Origin: an uncultured Bacteroidales bacterium
GTDB lineage: Bacteria; Bacteroidota; Bacteroidia; Bacteroidales; Paludibacteraceae
Assembly: GCA_946185835.1 (NCBI GenBank)
Contig: CAMHKW010000005.1
Location: forward strand, 1 to 64,000
Direction of reading: 5' to 3'
Length of the DNA stretch: 64,000 nt
A model generated the notes under the pieces. That model was not told where the DNA came from. It did no database searches and worked only from the letters and a program-made list of their open reading frames with translations. This document shows, piece after piece, positions 27,435-35,985 of this stretch. Numbering within the stretch: the stretch's first letter is position 1; every line of letters begins with the position of its first letter. Made by a program: the position numbers and the translations under genes.

Positions 27435-27563
27435 ACGCCAAGTAGCACGGATGCTACCTGACGTAGTTAGGTGTATATTGTAAAGTGTTGATTATTAGCC
27501 CAATGGGGGGGGGTGAAAATACCAAACGTCATAGCGAGAGACTCGTTATGACTACTTAGTGGC
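27435..27563 (-). other. Structured element, copy B (leader of the giant gene)
   Basis: Same order as copy A: hairpin 1 (27440-27459, 8-bp stem with one wobble, 4-base loop), TTGATTAT linker, nine G (27505-27513), GAAAATACC, hairpin 2 (27528-27552, 11-bp stem with one non-Watson-Crick pair, 3-base loop) and CTTAGTGGC (27555-27563). The distance from the G tract to hairpin 2 is 14 bases in both copies. It lies between the predicted promoter (27737-27767) and the giant gene's start, so it would be in the mRNA leader. Confidence 0.55.
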
Positions 27564-27641
27564 AAAGTCGATATCGGGCTTGTCAGTTCATGGTAATATG
27601 GGCTTTGCTTAAACTCGGTTTTCATCAGTACGATACCCTTG

Positions 27642-27699
27642 AATAACGTGGGTTAGTCTAAATAACGTGGGTTAGTCTAAAATAACGGCTGTTAATCTA
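27642..27699. repeat. Three 19-bp direct repeats in the giant gene's leader
   Basis: AATAACGTGGGTTAGTCTA at 27642-27660 and 27661-27679, and a diverged AATAACGGCTGTTAATCTA at 27681-27699. They are close to two helical turns in period and lie just after the predicted transcript start. Confidence 0.75.
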
Positions 27700-27736
27700 A
27701 TGTATACAATATCTGCGAAAATATCCAAATTGCGCA

Positions 27737-27767
27737 CAAAATTATTAAATCTTTTCTAAATGGCAAA
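27737..27767 (-). promoter_or_regulatory. Predicted promoter of the giant gene
   Basis: On the minus strand TTTG (27767-27764), a 19-base gap, then TAATTTTG (27744-27737). It implies a leader of about 410 bases holding the 19-bp repeats, element B and an 8-bp array. Confidence 0.5.
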
Positions 27768-27801
27768 ATGTTTTTGCTTTTTTTCTTGTTGTTGAGGTTC
27801 G

Positions 27802-27857
27802 GTTTTTCGGTATTCCTGTATTCCGGCAATCCGATGTCCCGGCAATCCGAGATTCCG
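27802..27857. repeat. 8-bp-period array after porX
   Basis: Seven 8-bp units (GTTTTTCG, GTATTCCT, GTATTCCG, GCAATCCG...) ending six bases before the porX stop codon region on the complementary strand. Confidence 0.75.
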
Positions 27858-27862
27858 TGGTC

Positions 27863-29443
27863 TTATTTGGGTGTCATGGTTACGAGTGGGATGAGCATCT
27901 CGTCCATCGACACGCCGCCATGCTGGAAGGTGTTGCGGTAGTACTGCACGTAGTAGTTGAAGTTATTGGGGTAGGCAAAGAAGTCGTTGCCGGTGGCGAA
28001 GGCATACGTCGAGCTGAGGTTGGGTGCGGGCAGTCCGATGCGTTCGGGGTGCTCTACCCATATCACGTCGCGGCTCTTGCAGCTGAGCGACTTACCCACC
28101 TTATATCTGAGGTTGGTGTTGGTGTTCTTGTCGCCTATGATACTCACGGCGTTGTCGACGCGTGTGGTGCCGTGGTCGGTGGTGAGCACGAGGGTATAGC
28201 CCATTGAGGCTATCTGTCGCAATAGGTCGTAGGTCGACGAGTGGCGGAACCACGAGAGGGTGAGGCTGCGGTAGGCGGCTTCGTCGCCTGCCAGCTCGCG
28301 CATCATCTTACTCTCGGTGCGCGAGTGCGAGAGCATGTCGATGAAGTTGACCACCACCACCTGCAGCTGTGCGGGGTCGTTCTTCTGCGACTGCAGACGG
28401 TGTATCACCTTCTCGCCGAAGTCGCTCTCGTTGACTTTGTAGTAGCCGTAGCTGTAGGTCTTACGGTAGCGGCGGAAGAAGTTGTCGATCAGCTCTTTCT
28501 CGTGTTGGTTCTTACTCTCTTCGTCGCCTTCGTCGACCCACAGGTCGGGGAAGAGCTGCCCTATCTGTGTGGGCATCAGTCCGGCGAACAAGGCGTTGCG
28601 GGCGTACTGCGTGGCGGTGGGCAGGATGCTGCAATACAGCTCGTCACAGCTCACGTCGAACAGCTCGCTGAGTGCGGGTTGCAGCGTCTTGTATTGGTCG
28701 TAGCGCAGGTTGTCGAACACAAGCAGGCAGACGCGCTGTCCGTCGTCGAGCAGGGGCAGCACGCGGCTGCGCATCACGTCGGGCGACATCAGAGGGGTGC
28801 TCGGGTCGTTGAGCTTGACGGCGGGCAGCTTGCGGGTGTCGAACCACTGCTCGTAGTGTTGGCGTATGAAGCGTGCAAACAGCTGCTCCGCCTCGCGCCG
28901 CTGCATGCGAAGCATCTCTATCATGCCGCTGTCGCTCTCCGTGAGTTCGAGTTCCCAGCGCACCAACTCGCGCTGTATGACGTAGAAGTCGTCGATGCTA
29001 CGGGCACTGTTGATTTTCGACGCTATCTCCTGAAACTCCTGTTGGTAGCCTGCCTGAGCATGCTGACCCACTATCTCGCGCTGGTGCAGATGTTTCTTCA
29101 GACATAGCAGTATCTGACTGGGGTTGACGGGCTTGATGAGGTAGTCGGCTATCTTCTCGCCGATGGCCATGTCCATGATGTTCTCCTCCTCTGACTTAGT
29201 GATCATCACTACCGGCACCTGCGGCAGCAGACGTTTGATTTCGGTGAGCGTCTCCAACCCGCTCAGACCCGGCATCATCTCGTCTAAGAAGACGATGTCG
29301 GGTTGGTGCTGACGGCTCAGGTCGATGGCGTCGACGCCGTTGCTCGTGGTGATGACCTCGTAGCCTTTCTGCTCGAGGTAGATGGTGTAGGGCGCGAGAA
29401 GCTCTATCTCGTCGTCAGCCCAAAGGATGGTAGGACGCTTCAT
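27863..29443 (-). CDS. porX: T9SS response regulator with PglZ effector domain
   Basis: 526 residues. Residues 1-120 are a receiver domain with ADDE at the acidic pocket, phosphoacceptor Asp54 (IVFLDEMMPG), and MITKS and KPVNP at the switch Thr and Lys positions. The rest is a PglZ (alkaline-phosphatase-like) domain with LVFDNLRYDQ and TTDHGTTR, metal-site motifs. This architecture is that of PorX, which controls type IX secretion genes and contacts the PorL motor protein and the SigP sigma factor in Porphyromonas. It implies that the organism has a T9SS. It follows on the same strand upstream of the giant secreted protein, but with a 550-bp gap and a separate promoter for the latter, so co-transcription is doubtful. 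Confidence 0.92.
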   Translation of the reverse strand: MKRPTILWADDEIELLAPYTIYLEQKGYEVITTSNGVDAIDLSRQHQPDIVFLDEMMPGLSGLETLTEIKRLLPQVPVVMITKSEEENIMDMAIGEKIADYLIKPVNPSQILLCLKKHLHQREIVGQHAQAGYQQEFQEIASKINSARSIDDFYVIQRELVRWELELTESDSGMIEMLRMQRREAEQLFARFIRQHYEQWFDTRKLPAVKLNDPSTPLMSPDVMRSRVLPLLDDGQRVCLLVFDNLRYDQYKTLQPALSELFDVSCDELYCSILPTATQYARNALFAGLMPTQIGQLFPDLWVDEGDEESKNQHEKELIDNFFRRYRKTYSYGYYKVNESDFGEKVIHRLQSQKNDPAQLQVVVVNFIDMLSHSRTESKMMRELAGDEAAYRSLTLSWFRHSSTYDLLRQIASMGYTLVLTTDHGTTRVDNAVSIIGDKNTNTNLRYKVGKSLSCKSRDVIWVEHPERIGLPAPNLSSTYAFATGNDFFAYPNNFNYYVQYYRNTFQHGGVSMDEMLIPLVTMTPK

Positions 29444-29476
29444 TATTTTAGATTTTAGATTTCAGATTTCAGATTT

Positions 29477-29575
29477 TCGTGATGTCGAGATTCCGAGATT
29501 TCGAGATGCCGAGATGCCGAGATGTCGAGATGTCGAGATTCCGAGATTTCGAGATGTCGAGATGTCGAGATGTCG
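29477..29575. repeat. 8-bp-period array between porX and clpP
   Basis: Twelve 8-bp units (TCGTGATG, TCGAGATT, CCGAGATT, TCGAGATG...) within the divergent gap, just before the clpP promoter. A TTTCAGATTTCAGATTT stretch lies between it and the porX start. Confidence 0.85.
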
Positions 29576-29608
29576 TTTTCTAAATTTCTTATTCAAAAAT
29601 CGTTCCAT

Positions 29609-29641
29609 TTTTGCCGTATTAGATAATTTTCTTATCTTTGC
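29609..29641 (+). promoter_or_regulatory. Promoter of clpP-clpX
   Basis: TTTG (29609-29612), a 20-base gap, then TATCTTTGC (29633-29641); near-consensus. The leader then carries a TAGA-type short repeat stretch (29645-29697). Confidence 0.75.
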
Positions 29642-29644
29642 AGG

Positions 29645-29697
29645 CTCTAAAGCTTTAGATACTATAGAAACTCTGTATGCTATAGAAACTTTAGATA
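29645..29697. repeat. TAGA-type short-period repeat in the clpP leader
   Basis: Irregular 9-10 base units such as CTTTAGATA, CTATAGAAA, related to stretches at 32695-32736 and 33557-33610. Confidence 0.5.
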
Positions 29698-29724
29698 CCC
29701 CTAACCATTTAACAACCACATCTC

Positions 29725-30396
29725 ATGAACGATTTTCTAAAATTTGCCAAGTCAGAAGGACTCAACACCATGCATGTTGAGCAAGTAATGCAGCAGTCGT
29801 ATCCGCGTATGAGCGGGTATATCTCACCCAGTATCCTCGAGGAGCGTCAGCTCAACGTCACTCAGATGGATGTGTTCTCGCGTCTGATGATGGACCGCAT
29901 CATCTTCCTTGGAACGGAGGTCAACGACTACACAGCCAACGTCATACAAGCCCAGCTATTGTATCTCGACTCAGCCGAGCCGGGCAAAGATATCTCTATC
30001 TACCTCAACACCCCGGGCGGGTCGGTATATGCCGGTCTGGGCATCTACGACACCATGCAGTTTATCTCGTCCGACGTGGCTACTATATGCACCGGCATGG
30101 CAGCCTCGATGGGCTCGGTGCTGCTGGTGGCCGGTACCAAAGGCAAACGTGCCGCACTGCCACACAGCCGCGTGATGATGCACCAGCCGATGGGAGGAAT
30201 ACAAGGACAGGCAAGCGACATCGAAATCACGGCACGAGAGATACTCAAACTCAAGCAAGAGCTCTATCAGATTATCTCTAACCACTCAGGACAGACTGTA
30301 GAGAAGATAACAGCCGATGCCGACCGCGACTACTGGATGACAGCACAGGAAGCTCTCGCTTACGGAATGATAGACAAAGTATATTCAAAGAAGTAA
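29725..30396 (+). CDS. clpP: ATP-dependent Clp protease proteolytic subunit
   Basis: 223 residues, usual length. The catalytic triad context is clear: Ser128 in GMAASMGS, His in VMMHQP about 25 residues later, Asp after it. An N-terminal extension with [14 protein letters not shown] precedes the conserved [14 protein letters not shown]. ClpP forms the tetradecameric chamber that degrades proteins unfolded by ClpX. The stop overlaps the clpX start by one base (TAATG), so the two are co-translated from the promoter at 29609. Confidence 0.97.
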   Translation: MNDFLKFAKSEGLNTMHVEQVMQQSYPRMSGYISPSILEERQLNVTQMDVFSRLMMDRIIFLGTEVNDYTANVIQAQLLYLDSAEPGKDISIYLNTPGGSVYAGLGIYDTMQFISSDVATICTGMAASMGSVLLVAGTKGKRAALPHSRVMMHQPMGGIQGQASDIEITAREILKLKQELYQIISNHSGQTVEKITADADRDYWMTAQEALAYGMIDKVYSKK

Positions 30397-31619
30397 TGCC
30401 AAGAAAGAATAAACCCCATTGCGCTTTCTGCGGTCGTGAAGACGTCTTTCTGATGAACGGCTTGGAGAGCGATGTATATATATGTCCCGACTGCGTGAAA
30501 GAGGCACAGAAAGTAGTCGAGATGATGCAACCCGTAGCGCAAGCCAATGGCGACAAGTCGGCACTGAAAGGCTTGAACCTAAAGACGCTGCCGCGTCCGC
30601 ACGACATCAAAGCCTACCTCGACCAATATGTCATCGGGCAGGATGAAGCCAAGCGCACCTTGTCGGTGGCGGTATACAACCACTACAAACGTCTGTTGCA
30701 GCCAGCCGACGACAACGAGGTGGAGATAGAGAAGTCGAACATCATCATCGTCGGTCCGACAGGTACGGGTAAGACGTTGCTCGCCCGCTCGATAGCCAAG
30801 ATGCTCGAGGTGCCCTTCGCCATGGTCGACGCCACCGTGCTGACACAAGCCGGCTATGTGGGCGAAGATGTCGAGTCGCTGCTCTCGCGACTGCTGCAGG
30901 CGTGCGACTACGACGTCGACCGTGCACAGACAGGCATCGTCTTCATCGACGAGATCGACAAGATAGCACGCAAAGGCGACAACCCCAGCATCACACGCGA
31001 CGTGAGCGGAGAAGGTGTGCAACAGGCACTCCTCAAACTGCTCGAAGGCTCGATAGTCAACGTACCACCACAAGGCGGCAGAAAACACCCGGAGCAGGAG
31101 TTTATACACGTCGACACCACCAAGATACTATTCATCTGCGGCGGCGCCTTCGACGGCATCGACCGACAGATAGCATTGCGACTGAATAAGAAAGTGGTGG
31201 GATTCTCGGCTACCGAGCAGCGTCAGAGCTCGCCCGACAAACAACTTGAGGACATGTACCAATACGTGTCGCCGCAAGACCTGCGCTCCTTCGGACTCAT
31301 TCCCGAGATAGTGGGTCGACTGCCGGTCATCACCTACCTGCAACCACTCGGACGGGAGGCTCTGAGAAACATACTGACAGAGCCTAAGAACGCTATCGTC
31401 AAGCAGTATCAGAAGCTGCTCATGATGGACGGCATACAGCTCGACTTCGACGACGACGCTCTCGACTATGTGGTCGACAAAGCCCTCGAGTACAAACTCG
31501 GAGCACGCGGACTGCGCAGCCTGATGGAGACGGTGATGAAAGAGGTGCTCTTCGACGCACCCTCACAAAAAGAAAAGACGTTCCGCGTCACACGCGAATA
31601 CGCCAAACAAAGGATTTAG
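30396..31619 (+). CDS. clpX: ATP-dependent Clp protease ATP-binding subunit
   Basis: 407 residues. The N-terminal zinc finger has Cys9, Cys12, Cys30 and Cys33. Walker A is at 120-127 (GPTGTGKT), the pore loop GYVGED follows, Walker B is FIDEIDKI, and sensor and Arg-finger regions ([11 protein letters not shown]-like, GARGLRS) are present. ClpX unfolds tagged substrates and feeds them to ClpP; GF in VVGFSA corresponds to the ClpP-binding loop region. It is the second gene of the clpP operon. Confidence 0.97.
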   Translation: MPRKNKPHCAFCGREDVFLMNGLESDVYICPDCVKEAQKVVEMMQPVAQANGDKSALKGLNLKTLPRPHDIKAYLDQYVIGQDEAKRTLSVAVYNHYKRLLQPADDNEVEIEKSNIIIVGPTGTGKTLLARSIAKMLEVPFAMVDATVLTQAGYVGEDVESLLSRLLQACDYDVDRAQTGIVFIDEIDKIARKGDNPSITRDVSGEGVQQALLKLLEGSIVNVPPQGGRKHPEQEFIHVDTTKILFICGGAFDGIDRQIALRLNKKVVGFSATEQRQSSPDKQLEDMYQYVSPQDLRSFGLIPEIVGRLPVITYLQPLGREALRNILTEPKNAIVKQYQKLLMMDGIQLDFDDDALDYVVDKALEYKLGARGLRSLMETVMKEVLFDAPSQKEKTFRVTREYAKQRI

Positions 31620-31622
31620 ATT

Positions 31623-31666
31623 TTCCGGAGTTTCGGAGTTCCGGTATTCCGGCATTCCGAAGTTTC
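31623..31666. repeat. 8-bp-period array between clpX and rluD
   Basis: Five and a half 8-bp units (TTCCGGAG, TTTCGGAG, TTCCGGTA, TTCCGGCA, TTCCGAAG) fill the gap between the convergent genes clpX and rluD. No ordinary terminator hairpin is seen there. Confidence 0.8.
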
Positions 31667-31667
31667 T

Positions 31668-32678
31668 TTATTGAGCTATCGTGCGCCACTTGTCTATCAG
31701 GGCGCTGAAGTCGGGTGCCCATGGCGAGTCGAAGAACATGTGCTCGCCGCTGACGGGGTGAACGAATCCTAAGGTCTTGGCATGCAATGCCTGCCGCGGA
31801 CATATCTTCAAGCAGTTCTCTACGAACTGCTTGTATTTTTGTGTGCGTTCGCCTCGTAGTATCTCGCACCCTCCGTATTTCTCGTCGCCGAAGAGCGGAT
31901 GTCCGATATGTCGCATGTGTACGCGTATCTGGTGCGTGCGTCCGGTCTCGAGCTTGCACTCTACCAACGTGACGAACCTAAGGTTCTCGAGTACGTGATA
32001 GTGGGTGATGGCAGGTTTGGCAAGGGGGTTGTCTTCGATGTCCCACACGCGGTAGATGGTGCGGTCGCGGTTGTCGCGCGCCAAGGCTCCTTCGATGGTG
32101 CCGTCAGCCTCGTCGAACCTGCCCCATACCAAAGCGTTATAGGTGCGCGAGGTGGTGTGCTCGAAAAACTGCAACGCCAATGCCGCCTTCGCCTGTGGCG
32201 TCTTGGCGATGAGTAGCAGACCACTCGTGTCTTTGTCGATACGGTGTACCAGTCCGATGTCGGGGTTGTTGATGTCGAAGTCGGCATCGTGGCGGAAGTA
32301 ATAAGCTAAGGCGTTGAGCAACGTGCCCGTCCAGTTGCCGTGTCCGGGGTGCACCACCAAACCCGCAGGCTTGTTGACCACCATCAGCGAGCTGTCTTCG
32401 TAAACGATGTCAAGAGGTATGTCCTCAGGCTCGATATGTCCGTCGAAAGGCTCGTGGTCGAGCATGACGACGATGACGTCGCCGGGCTTGACCTTGTAGT
32501 TGCTGCTCACCGGACGGTCTGCCACCCACACATGACCCGCATCGGCAGCATGCTGAATACGGCTGCGCGACGTCTGAGGGATATGCTCGGCAAGGTAACG
32601 GTCGATACGCAGAGGTGCCTGACCACGATCGACGACCTGGCGCCAGCGCTCGAATAACTCATCGGTGTCAGGGGACAT
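31668..32678 (-). CDS. rluD: RluD-family 23S rRNA pseudouridine synthase
   Basis: 336 residues. An S4 RNA-binding domain (about 18-85; RIDRYLAEHIPQTSRSRIQHA) precedes the catalytic domain with the signature HRIDKDTSGLLL (catalytic Asp near residue 147) and the usual GRTHQIRVH motif. Members with this layout modify 23S rRNA uridines (1911/1915/1917 in E. coli for RluD); the exact target in this organism is inferred. It lies 54 bases downstream of the PASTA gene on the same strand and is probably co-transcribed with it, a pairing seen in other Bacteroidetes. Confidence 0.92.
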   Translation of the reverse strand: MSPDTDELFERWRQVVDRGQAPLRIDRYLAEHIPQTSRSRIQHAADAGHVWVADRPVSSNYKVKPGDVIVVMLDHEPFDGHIEPEDIPLDIVYEDSSLMVVNKPAGLVVHPGHGNWTGTLLNALAYYFRHDADFDINNPDIGLVHRIDKDTSGLLLIAKTPQAKAALALQFFEHTTSRTYNALVWGRFDEADGTIEGALARDNRDRTIYRVWDIEDNPLAKPAITHYHVLENLRFVTLVECKLETGRTHQIRVHMRHIGHPLFGDEKYGGCEILRGERTQKYKQFVENCLKICPRQALHAKTLGFVHPVSGEHMFFDSPWAPDFSALIDKWRTIAQ

Positions 32679-32694
32679 AGGACGGATTGGTTTT

Positions 32695-32736
32695 GTTTAG
32701 ATGCTATAGGTTTTCTATATGCTATAGACTCTTTAG
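32695..32736. repeat. TAGA-type short repeat between PASTA gene and rluD
   Basis: TTTAGATGCTATAGG...CTATATGCTATAGACTC; irregular units like those at 29645 and 33557. Confidence 0.45.
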
Positions 32737-33536
32737 AAGAAGTCTTCTTCGGTGTTTTGCTGCTCGATATGTTTGTTGGTGTCAGTCGAGAGGTATAGTG
32801 TCACACTCGAGCCGAGTTGCACCCATTTGCCGGCTTCGGGCTGTTGGTGGTAGACGTACTGCTCTTTGTCGGTCTGAGCCTCTTGGTTGATGGCGCCCAC
32901 CACCAGCGAGTTCTTGAGTATGGTGCGACGTGCATCTTCTAACGTCATGCCGTGAAGCTGAGGTACATACACCGTCTCTTCGCTTTCAGCATTCTGACCT
33001 ACCACTAACACCACGGTCGAGCCTATCGGTAGCTTCTGCTGAGGCTGTATAGGCTCGTCGTCGAGGGTGACGTCGAGCACCAGTCCGTTATATTCCGAGG
33101 GCTGATATATCACCTCGCTCACTTCGATACCGAGCGAGCGCAGTGTGGCCTCTGCCTGCCGATACGAGATGTCGTGAAGGTCGGGTATAGAAACGGTAGG
33201 TACCATGCGCGAGTTCATCACTACGTATACGGCTCTGCCTGCCTTCGTCGATGCCATAGCGGGCGGGTTCTGCTCGATGATAGTGCCGAGCGGCACAGCG
33301 CTGTTGTAGGTAGAGTCCACCACCTGCATGCCTAACTCACAGCTGCTCAGGTGAACACGAGCCTCTTCAACGTACATGCCGGTGACATCGGGTACCACTA
33401 CCTCCTCACCGTGGTGAGTGTAGTCGCGAAGCCAATAGTTGGCTGCTATCACTATGCCAACGACTACCACGACGGCAAGTAGCAGCATCTTCAAAACAAA
33501 AGCGAAGTTACTATTCCAGAAAGTGCGAAAATCCAT
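32733..33536 (-). CDS. Membrane-anchored three-PASTA-domain protein
   Basis: 267 residues: a short cytoplasmic N-terminus (MDFRTFWNSN), one membrane helix at about 12-34, then three PASTA domains (about 45-112, 113-182, 185-255), each starting with a VPDV/IPDL/VPQL-type motif. PASTA domains often bind peptidoglycan or muropeptides. There is no kinase or transpeptidase domain, so this is the stand-alone Bacteroidetes form; its role in envelope biology is inferred. Promoter at 33625-33656, with an rluD-family gene downstream. Confidence 0.85.
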   Translation of the reverse strand: MDFRTFWNSNFAFVLKMLLLAVVVVVGIVIAANYWLRDYTHHGEEVVVPDVTGMYVEEARVHLSSCELGMQVVDSTYNSAVPLGTIIEQNPPAMASTKAGRAVYVVMNSRMVPTVSIPDLHDISYRQAEATLRSLGIEVSEVIYQPSEYNGLVLDVTLDDEPIQPQQKLPIGSTVVLVVGQNAESEETVYVPQLHGMTLEDARRTILKNSLVVGAINQEAQTDKEQYVYHQQPEAGKWVQLGSSVTLYLSTDTNKHIEQQNTEEDFF

Positions 33537-33556
33537 GGGCGTGTGTTTTTTTTTGG

Positions 33557-33610
33557 TCTAGAAGCTCTAGATAGTCTAGATAGTCTAGAAGCTCTAGAAG
33601 CTCTATATAG
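33557..33610. repeat. 9-bp-period TAGA array
   Basis: Six 9-bp units (TCTAGAAGC, TCTAGATAG, TCTAGATAG, TCTAGAAGC, TCTAGAAGC, TCTATATAG) in the leader of the PASTA gene. Confidence 0.8.
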
Positions 33611-33624
33611 TTATATAAATCGCG

Positions 33625-33656
33625 GCAAAGTTACGATTTTAATTTTGTAATACAAA
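33625..33656 (-). promoter_or_regulatory. Promoter of the PASTA-rluD unit
   Basis: On the minus strand TTTG (33656-33653), a 19-base gap, then TAACTTTGC (33633-33625). It overlaps the opposite promoter at 33644-33674. Confidence 0.75.
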
Positions 33657-33674
33657 AAAAAATCGTAATTTTGC
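33644..33674 (+). promoter_or_regulatory. Promoter of the barrel-TPR-CotH operon
   Basis: TTTG (33644-33647), an 18-base gap, then TAATTTTGC (33666-33674). The -33 boxes of the two divergent promoters cross, so both are unlikely to be bound at once. Confidence 0.7.
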
Positions 33675-33688
33675 ACGTTTTATACGTC

Positions 33689-34597
33689 ATGCCGATGCGT
33701 CATCATCAGTTTATATTAACCATCTTTTTCATAGCCTTGTTGAGTGCTACTCGTTGCGAGGCTGTTAGTTATATCTCGTTTGACGTGAGCGGTGGTTATC
33801 CTGCCACCTTAGACCGCACGCCCAATACCCGTATCGGCATGGGCGGCATGGGGGCTGTGGGTATGAGCTATCAGCTTCATCACGAGGCTTTCCTGTTCTC
33901 TGTAGGTTTCGACATAGCCATGATGCGCCAGTCGCTCACCCTTTCCAACCGTTCGCTCTCGCTCTCGGCTGTCGACGACCGCGACATACCCTATACCCTT
34001 GCGCTCAGTGTCATTAGCCGGCGCGACCGTTCGACCACTACCGATCTGCGTTTCCCCGTGTTGTTCGGCGGTATGTGGCAAGGCTGGTATGTGATGGCGG
34101 GCGCGGTACCCGTGCTCAATATATGGGGCAACACCTATCAGTCGGCTAAGTACGCCACCGAGGGCATCTACGACCGCTACTACGAGCCGCTCACCGACCT
34201 GCCGCAACACGGCTTCCACGACTACGAACCCGTCAGCTCACAAGGTAAGATACAGTTCCGTTTCGACGTCCGACTACGGGGTGAGGTAGGCTACGACTTC
34301 GCTGTCGCCTCGCCGGCGCATACTACCTCGTCGCGTCAGCACCTGCGTGTCGGGCTGTTTGCTGAGGTCGGACTGCTCGACATCTCGCCTGCCACACACG
34401 ACCAAGCCTCGCTCGTGGCTACGATGCAAGGCACACAGCTCAACCTGAGGATGAACCACGCCTACAACACCACACTGCTGCAAGACTCGTGGGTCAGACA
34501 AGCTATAGTAGGTGTCAACTTCAGATATATGATACGTGTCAGATATCAGAAACGGCACAAATGCAAGTGCGATACCCAATATATGTATTTTAGGTAG
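33689..34597 (+). CDS. Outer-membrane beta-barrel protein, unknown function
   Basis: The track's TTG start at 33671 lies in the promoter -7 box; the first usable ATG is at 33689 (MPMRHHQ), with another at 33695. About 302 residues. A signal peptide (FILTIFFIALLSATRCEA) is followed by alternating hydrophobic/polar strands (SYISFDVSGGYP, IMFSVGF-like, YVMAGAVPVLNIW, VGLFAEVGLLD) suggesting a small barrel. It is the first gene of an operon with the TPR/PD40 gene two bases on and the CotH-like gene. I do not recognise a named family. Confidence 0.75.
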   Translation: MPMRHHQFILTIFFIALLSATRCEAVSYISFDVSGGYPATLDRTPNTRIGMGGMGAVGMSYQLHHEAFLFSVGFDIAMMRQSLTLSNRSLSLSAVDDRDIPYTLALSVISRRDRSTTTDLRFPVLFGGMWQGWYVMAGAVPVLNIWGNTYQSAKYATEGIYDRYYEPLTDLPQHGFHDYEPVSSQGKIQFRFDVRLRGEVGYDFAVASPAHTTSSRQHLRVGLFAEVGLLDISPATHDQASLVATMQGTQLNLRMNHAYNTTLLQDSWVRQAIVGVNFRYMIRVRYQKRHKCKCDTQYMYFR

Positions 34598-34599
34598 TC

Positions 34600-35985
34600 A
34601 TGAAAAGACTGATATACATAGTCATGGTTTTGGCTCTGTCGTCGGCACTGCAGGCTCAGACCGCCGCTCAAGCCGATGCCGCCTTCTCGGCAAAAGACTA
34701 CGCGAAGGCTGCTGTCGCCTATCGTCATCTTTTAGACAAAGCGCCGCAGAACCAGCTCTACCTTTACCGTTATGCACGTTGTCTGCAAGAGACCGACAGC
34801 GTCGAGCGTGCCATCGAGTACTTCCGTCTTGCGGGCGACAGATACCAGCTGCGCAACTACCACCTTGCCACGCTCTATGCCAAGACCTACCGTTTCGACC
34901 TCGCGGCAGAGACCTATCAGAGCTACCTGTCGTCGCTCACCGACGACACCACGCGCCGCCAGGAGGTGCTACAGCAGTTGGCATACTGCCGGAAGGCGCA
35001 GCGTTATATCCGCCGCGTCGACGACATCGTGTTTGTGGATAGCATCACGCTTCCCTTCGAACAACTGCTCTCGCACCTGAGTCTGTCTGATGAGTGCGGC
35101 AGCATCGAACAGAGTGGTGCCACTACGGCTTACACCACGCAACGTCACGACCGCCGACTGTTTGCCGACACGGTCAGTGGCAAGCAGCAGTTAGTGGGTT
35201 GCTTCGACTACGATGGCGTCGCCGACTGCGACACGCTGGCGGCACCCGTCAACGGCAACCATAACGACGCCTTCCCCTTTATGCTCACCGACGGGGTGAC
35301 GCTCTATCTCGCTTCCGACCGCGAAGAAGGGCTTGGGGGATACGACATCTACATCACACGCCTTAACTCGACCACGCAACAGTGGTACGAACCCGAGAAC
35401 ATAGGCTTCCCTTATAACTCGGCTGCCAACGACTTCTTATACGCCGAAGACGAGGCGCGCGGCATCGGCTATTTCGCCACCGACCGTCATGCCCCTCAGG
35501 GCTATGCCACCCTCTATAGCTTCCTTCTCAACGAGTCGAAGACCGTCGTTGGCGACGACGAGCGTGCCCGACGTTTGGCTCAGCTCGCCGACCTTAGGTT
35601 CGCCACGCCTGCCGACCTCGAGGCGCGAGACGCTGTCGCCAACGAGGTAGAGCAAGAACAGACGGAGGCAGACGAGCAACAGCTACAGCAGGTACCTGTC
35701 ATAGTGCTCAACGACAGCATCGCTTACTTCTCGGCTGACGAGTTCGTGTCGAACACGGCGCGGGCTATGTTCCTGCAACTCGTGCAGCTGGATAGCAGCA
35801 TATCAGAAGAACGACAGCAGTTAGACCTCGCCCGACAGCGTTATGCTCAGATGCCCGACAACGGACCGCTCAGAGCTGTCATCACCACGGCTGAGTATAC
35901 GCTTGTCAATATGTACCGCGAGCGGCATACACTGCTGCTCGATATCCGCCGCGAAGAGACAACAGCCCTCAGCCAACGACAATGA
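34600..35985 (+). CDS. Secreted TPR and PD40 beta-propeller protein
   Basis: 461 residues. A signal peptide (MKRLIYIVMVLALSSALQA) is followed by TPR-like helices (about 20-135, with AFSAKDYAKAAVAYRHLL) and a PD40/WD40-like propeller region (about 195-310) with AFPFMLTDGVTLYLASDR, GLGGYDIYI and GIGYFATDR. A coiled-coil-like tail rich in Glu and Gln ends the protein. The layout resembles the front part of PorE-type and other OmpA-linked proteins, but the OmpA domain is missing, so I do not call it PorE. It probably works in the periplasm with the barrel encoded upstream. Confidence 0.75.
   Translation: MKRLIYIVMVLALSSALQAQTAAQADAAFSAKDYAKAAVAYRHLLDKAPQNQLYLYRYARCLQETDSVERAIEYFRLAGDRYQLRNYHLATLYAKTYRFDLAAETYQSYLSSLTDDTTRRQEVLQQLAYCRKAQRYIRRVDDIVFVDSITLPFEQLLSHLSLSDECGSIEQSGATTAYTTQRHDRRLFADTVSGKQQLVGCFDYDGVADCDTLAAPVNGNHNDAFPFMLTDGVTLYLASDREEGLGGYDIYITRLNSTTQQWYEPENIGFPYNSAANDFLYAEDEARGIGYFATDRHAPQGYATLYSFLLNESKTVVGDDERARRLAQLADLRFATPADLEARDAVANEVEQEQTEADEQQLQQVPVIVLNDSIAYFSADEFVSNTARAMFLQLVQLDSSISEERQQLDLARQRYAQMPDNGPLRAVITTAEYTLVNMYRERHTLLLDIRREETTALSQRQ

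Noticed and set aside
34600-35985. porE
   Set aside because: TPR and PD40 regions are present but the OmpA-like C-terminal domain is not.
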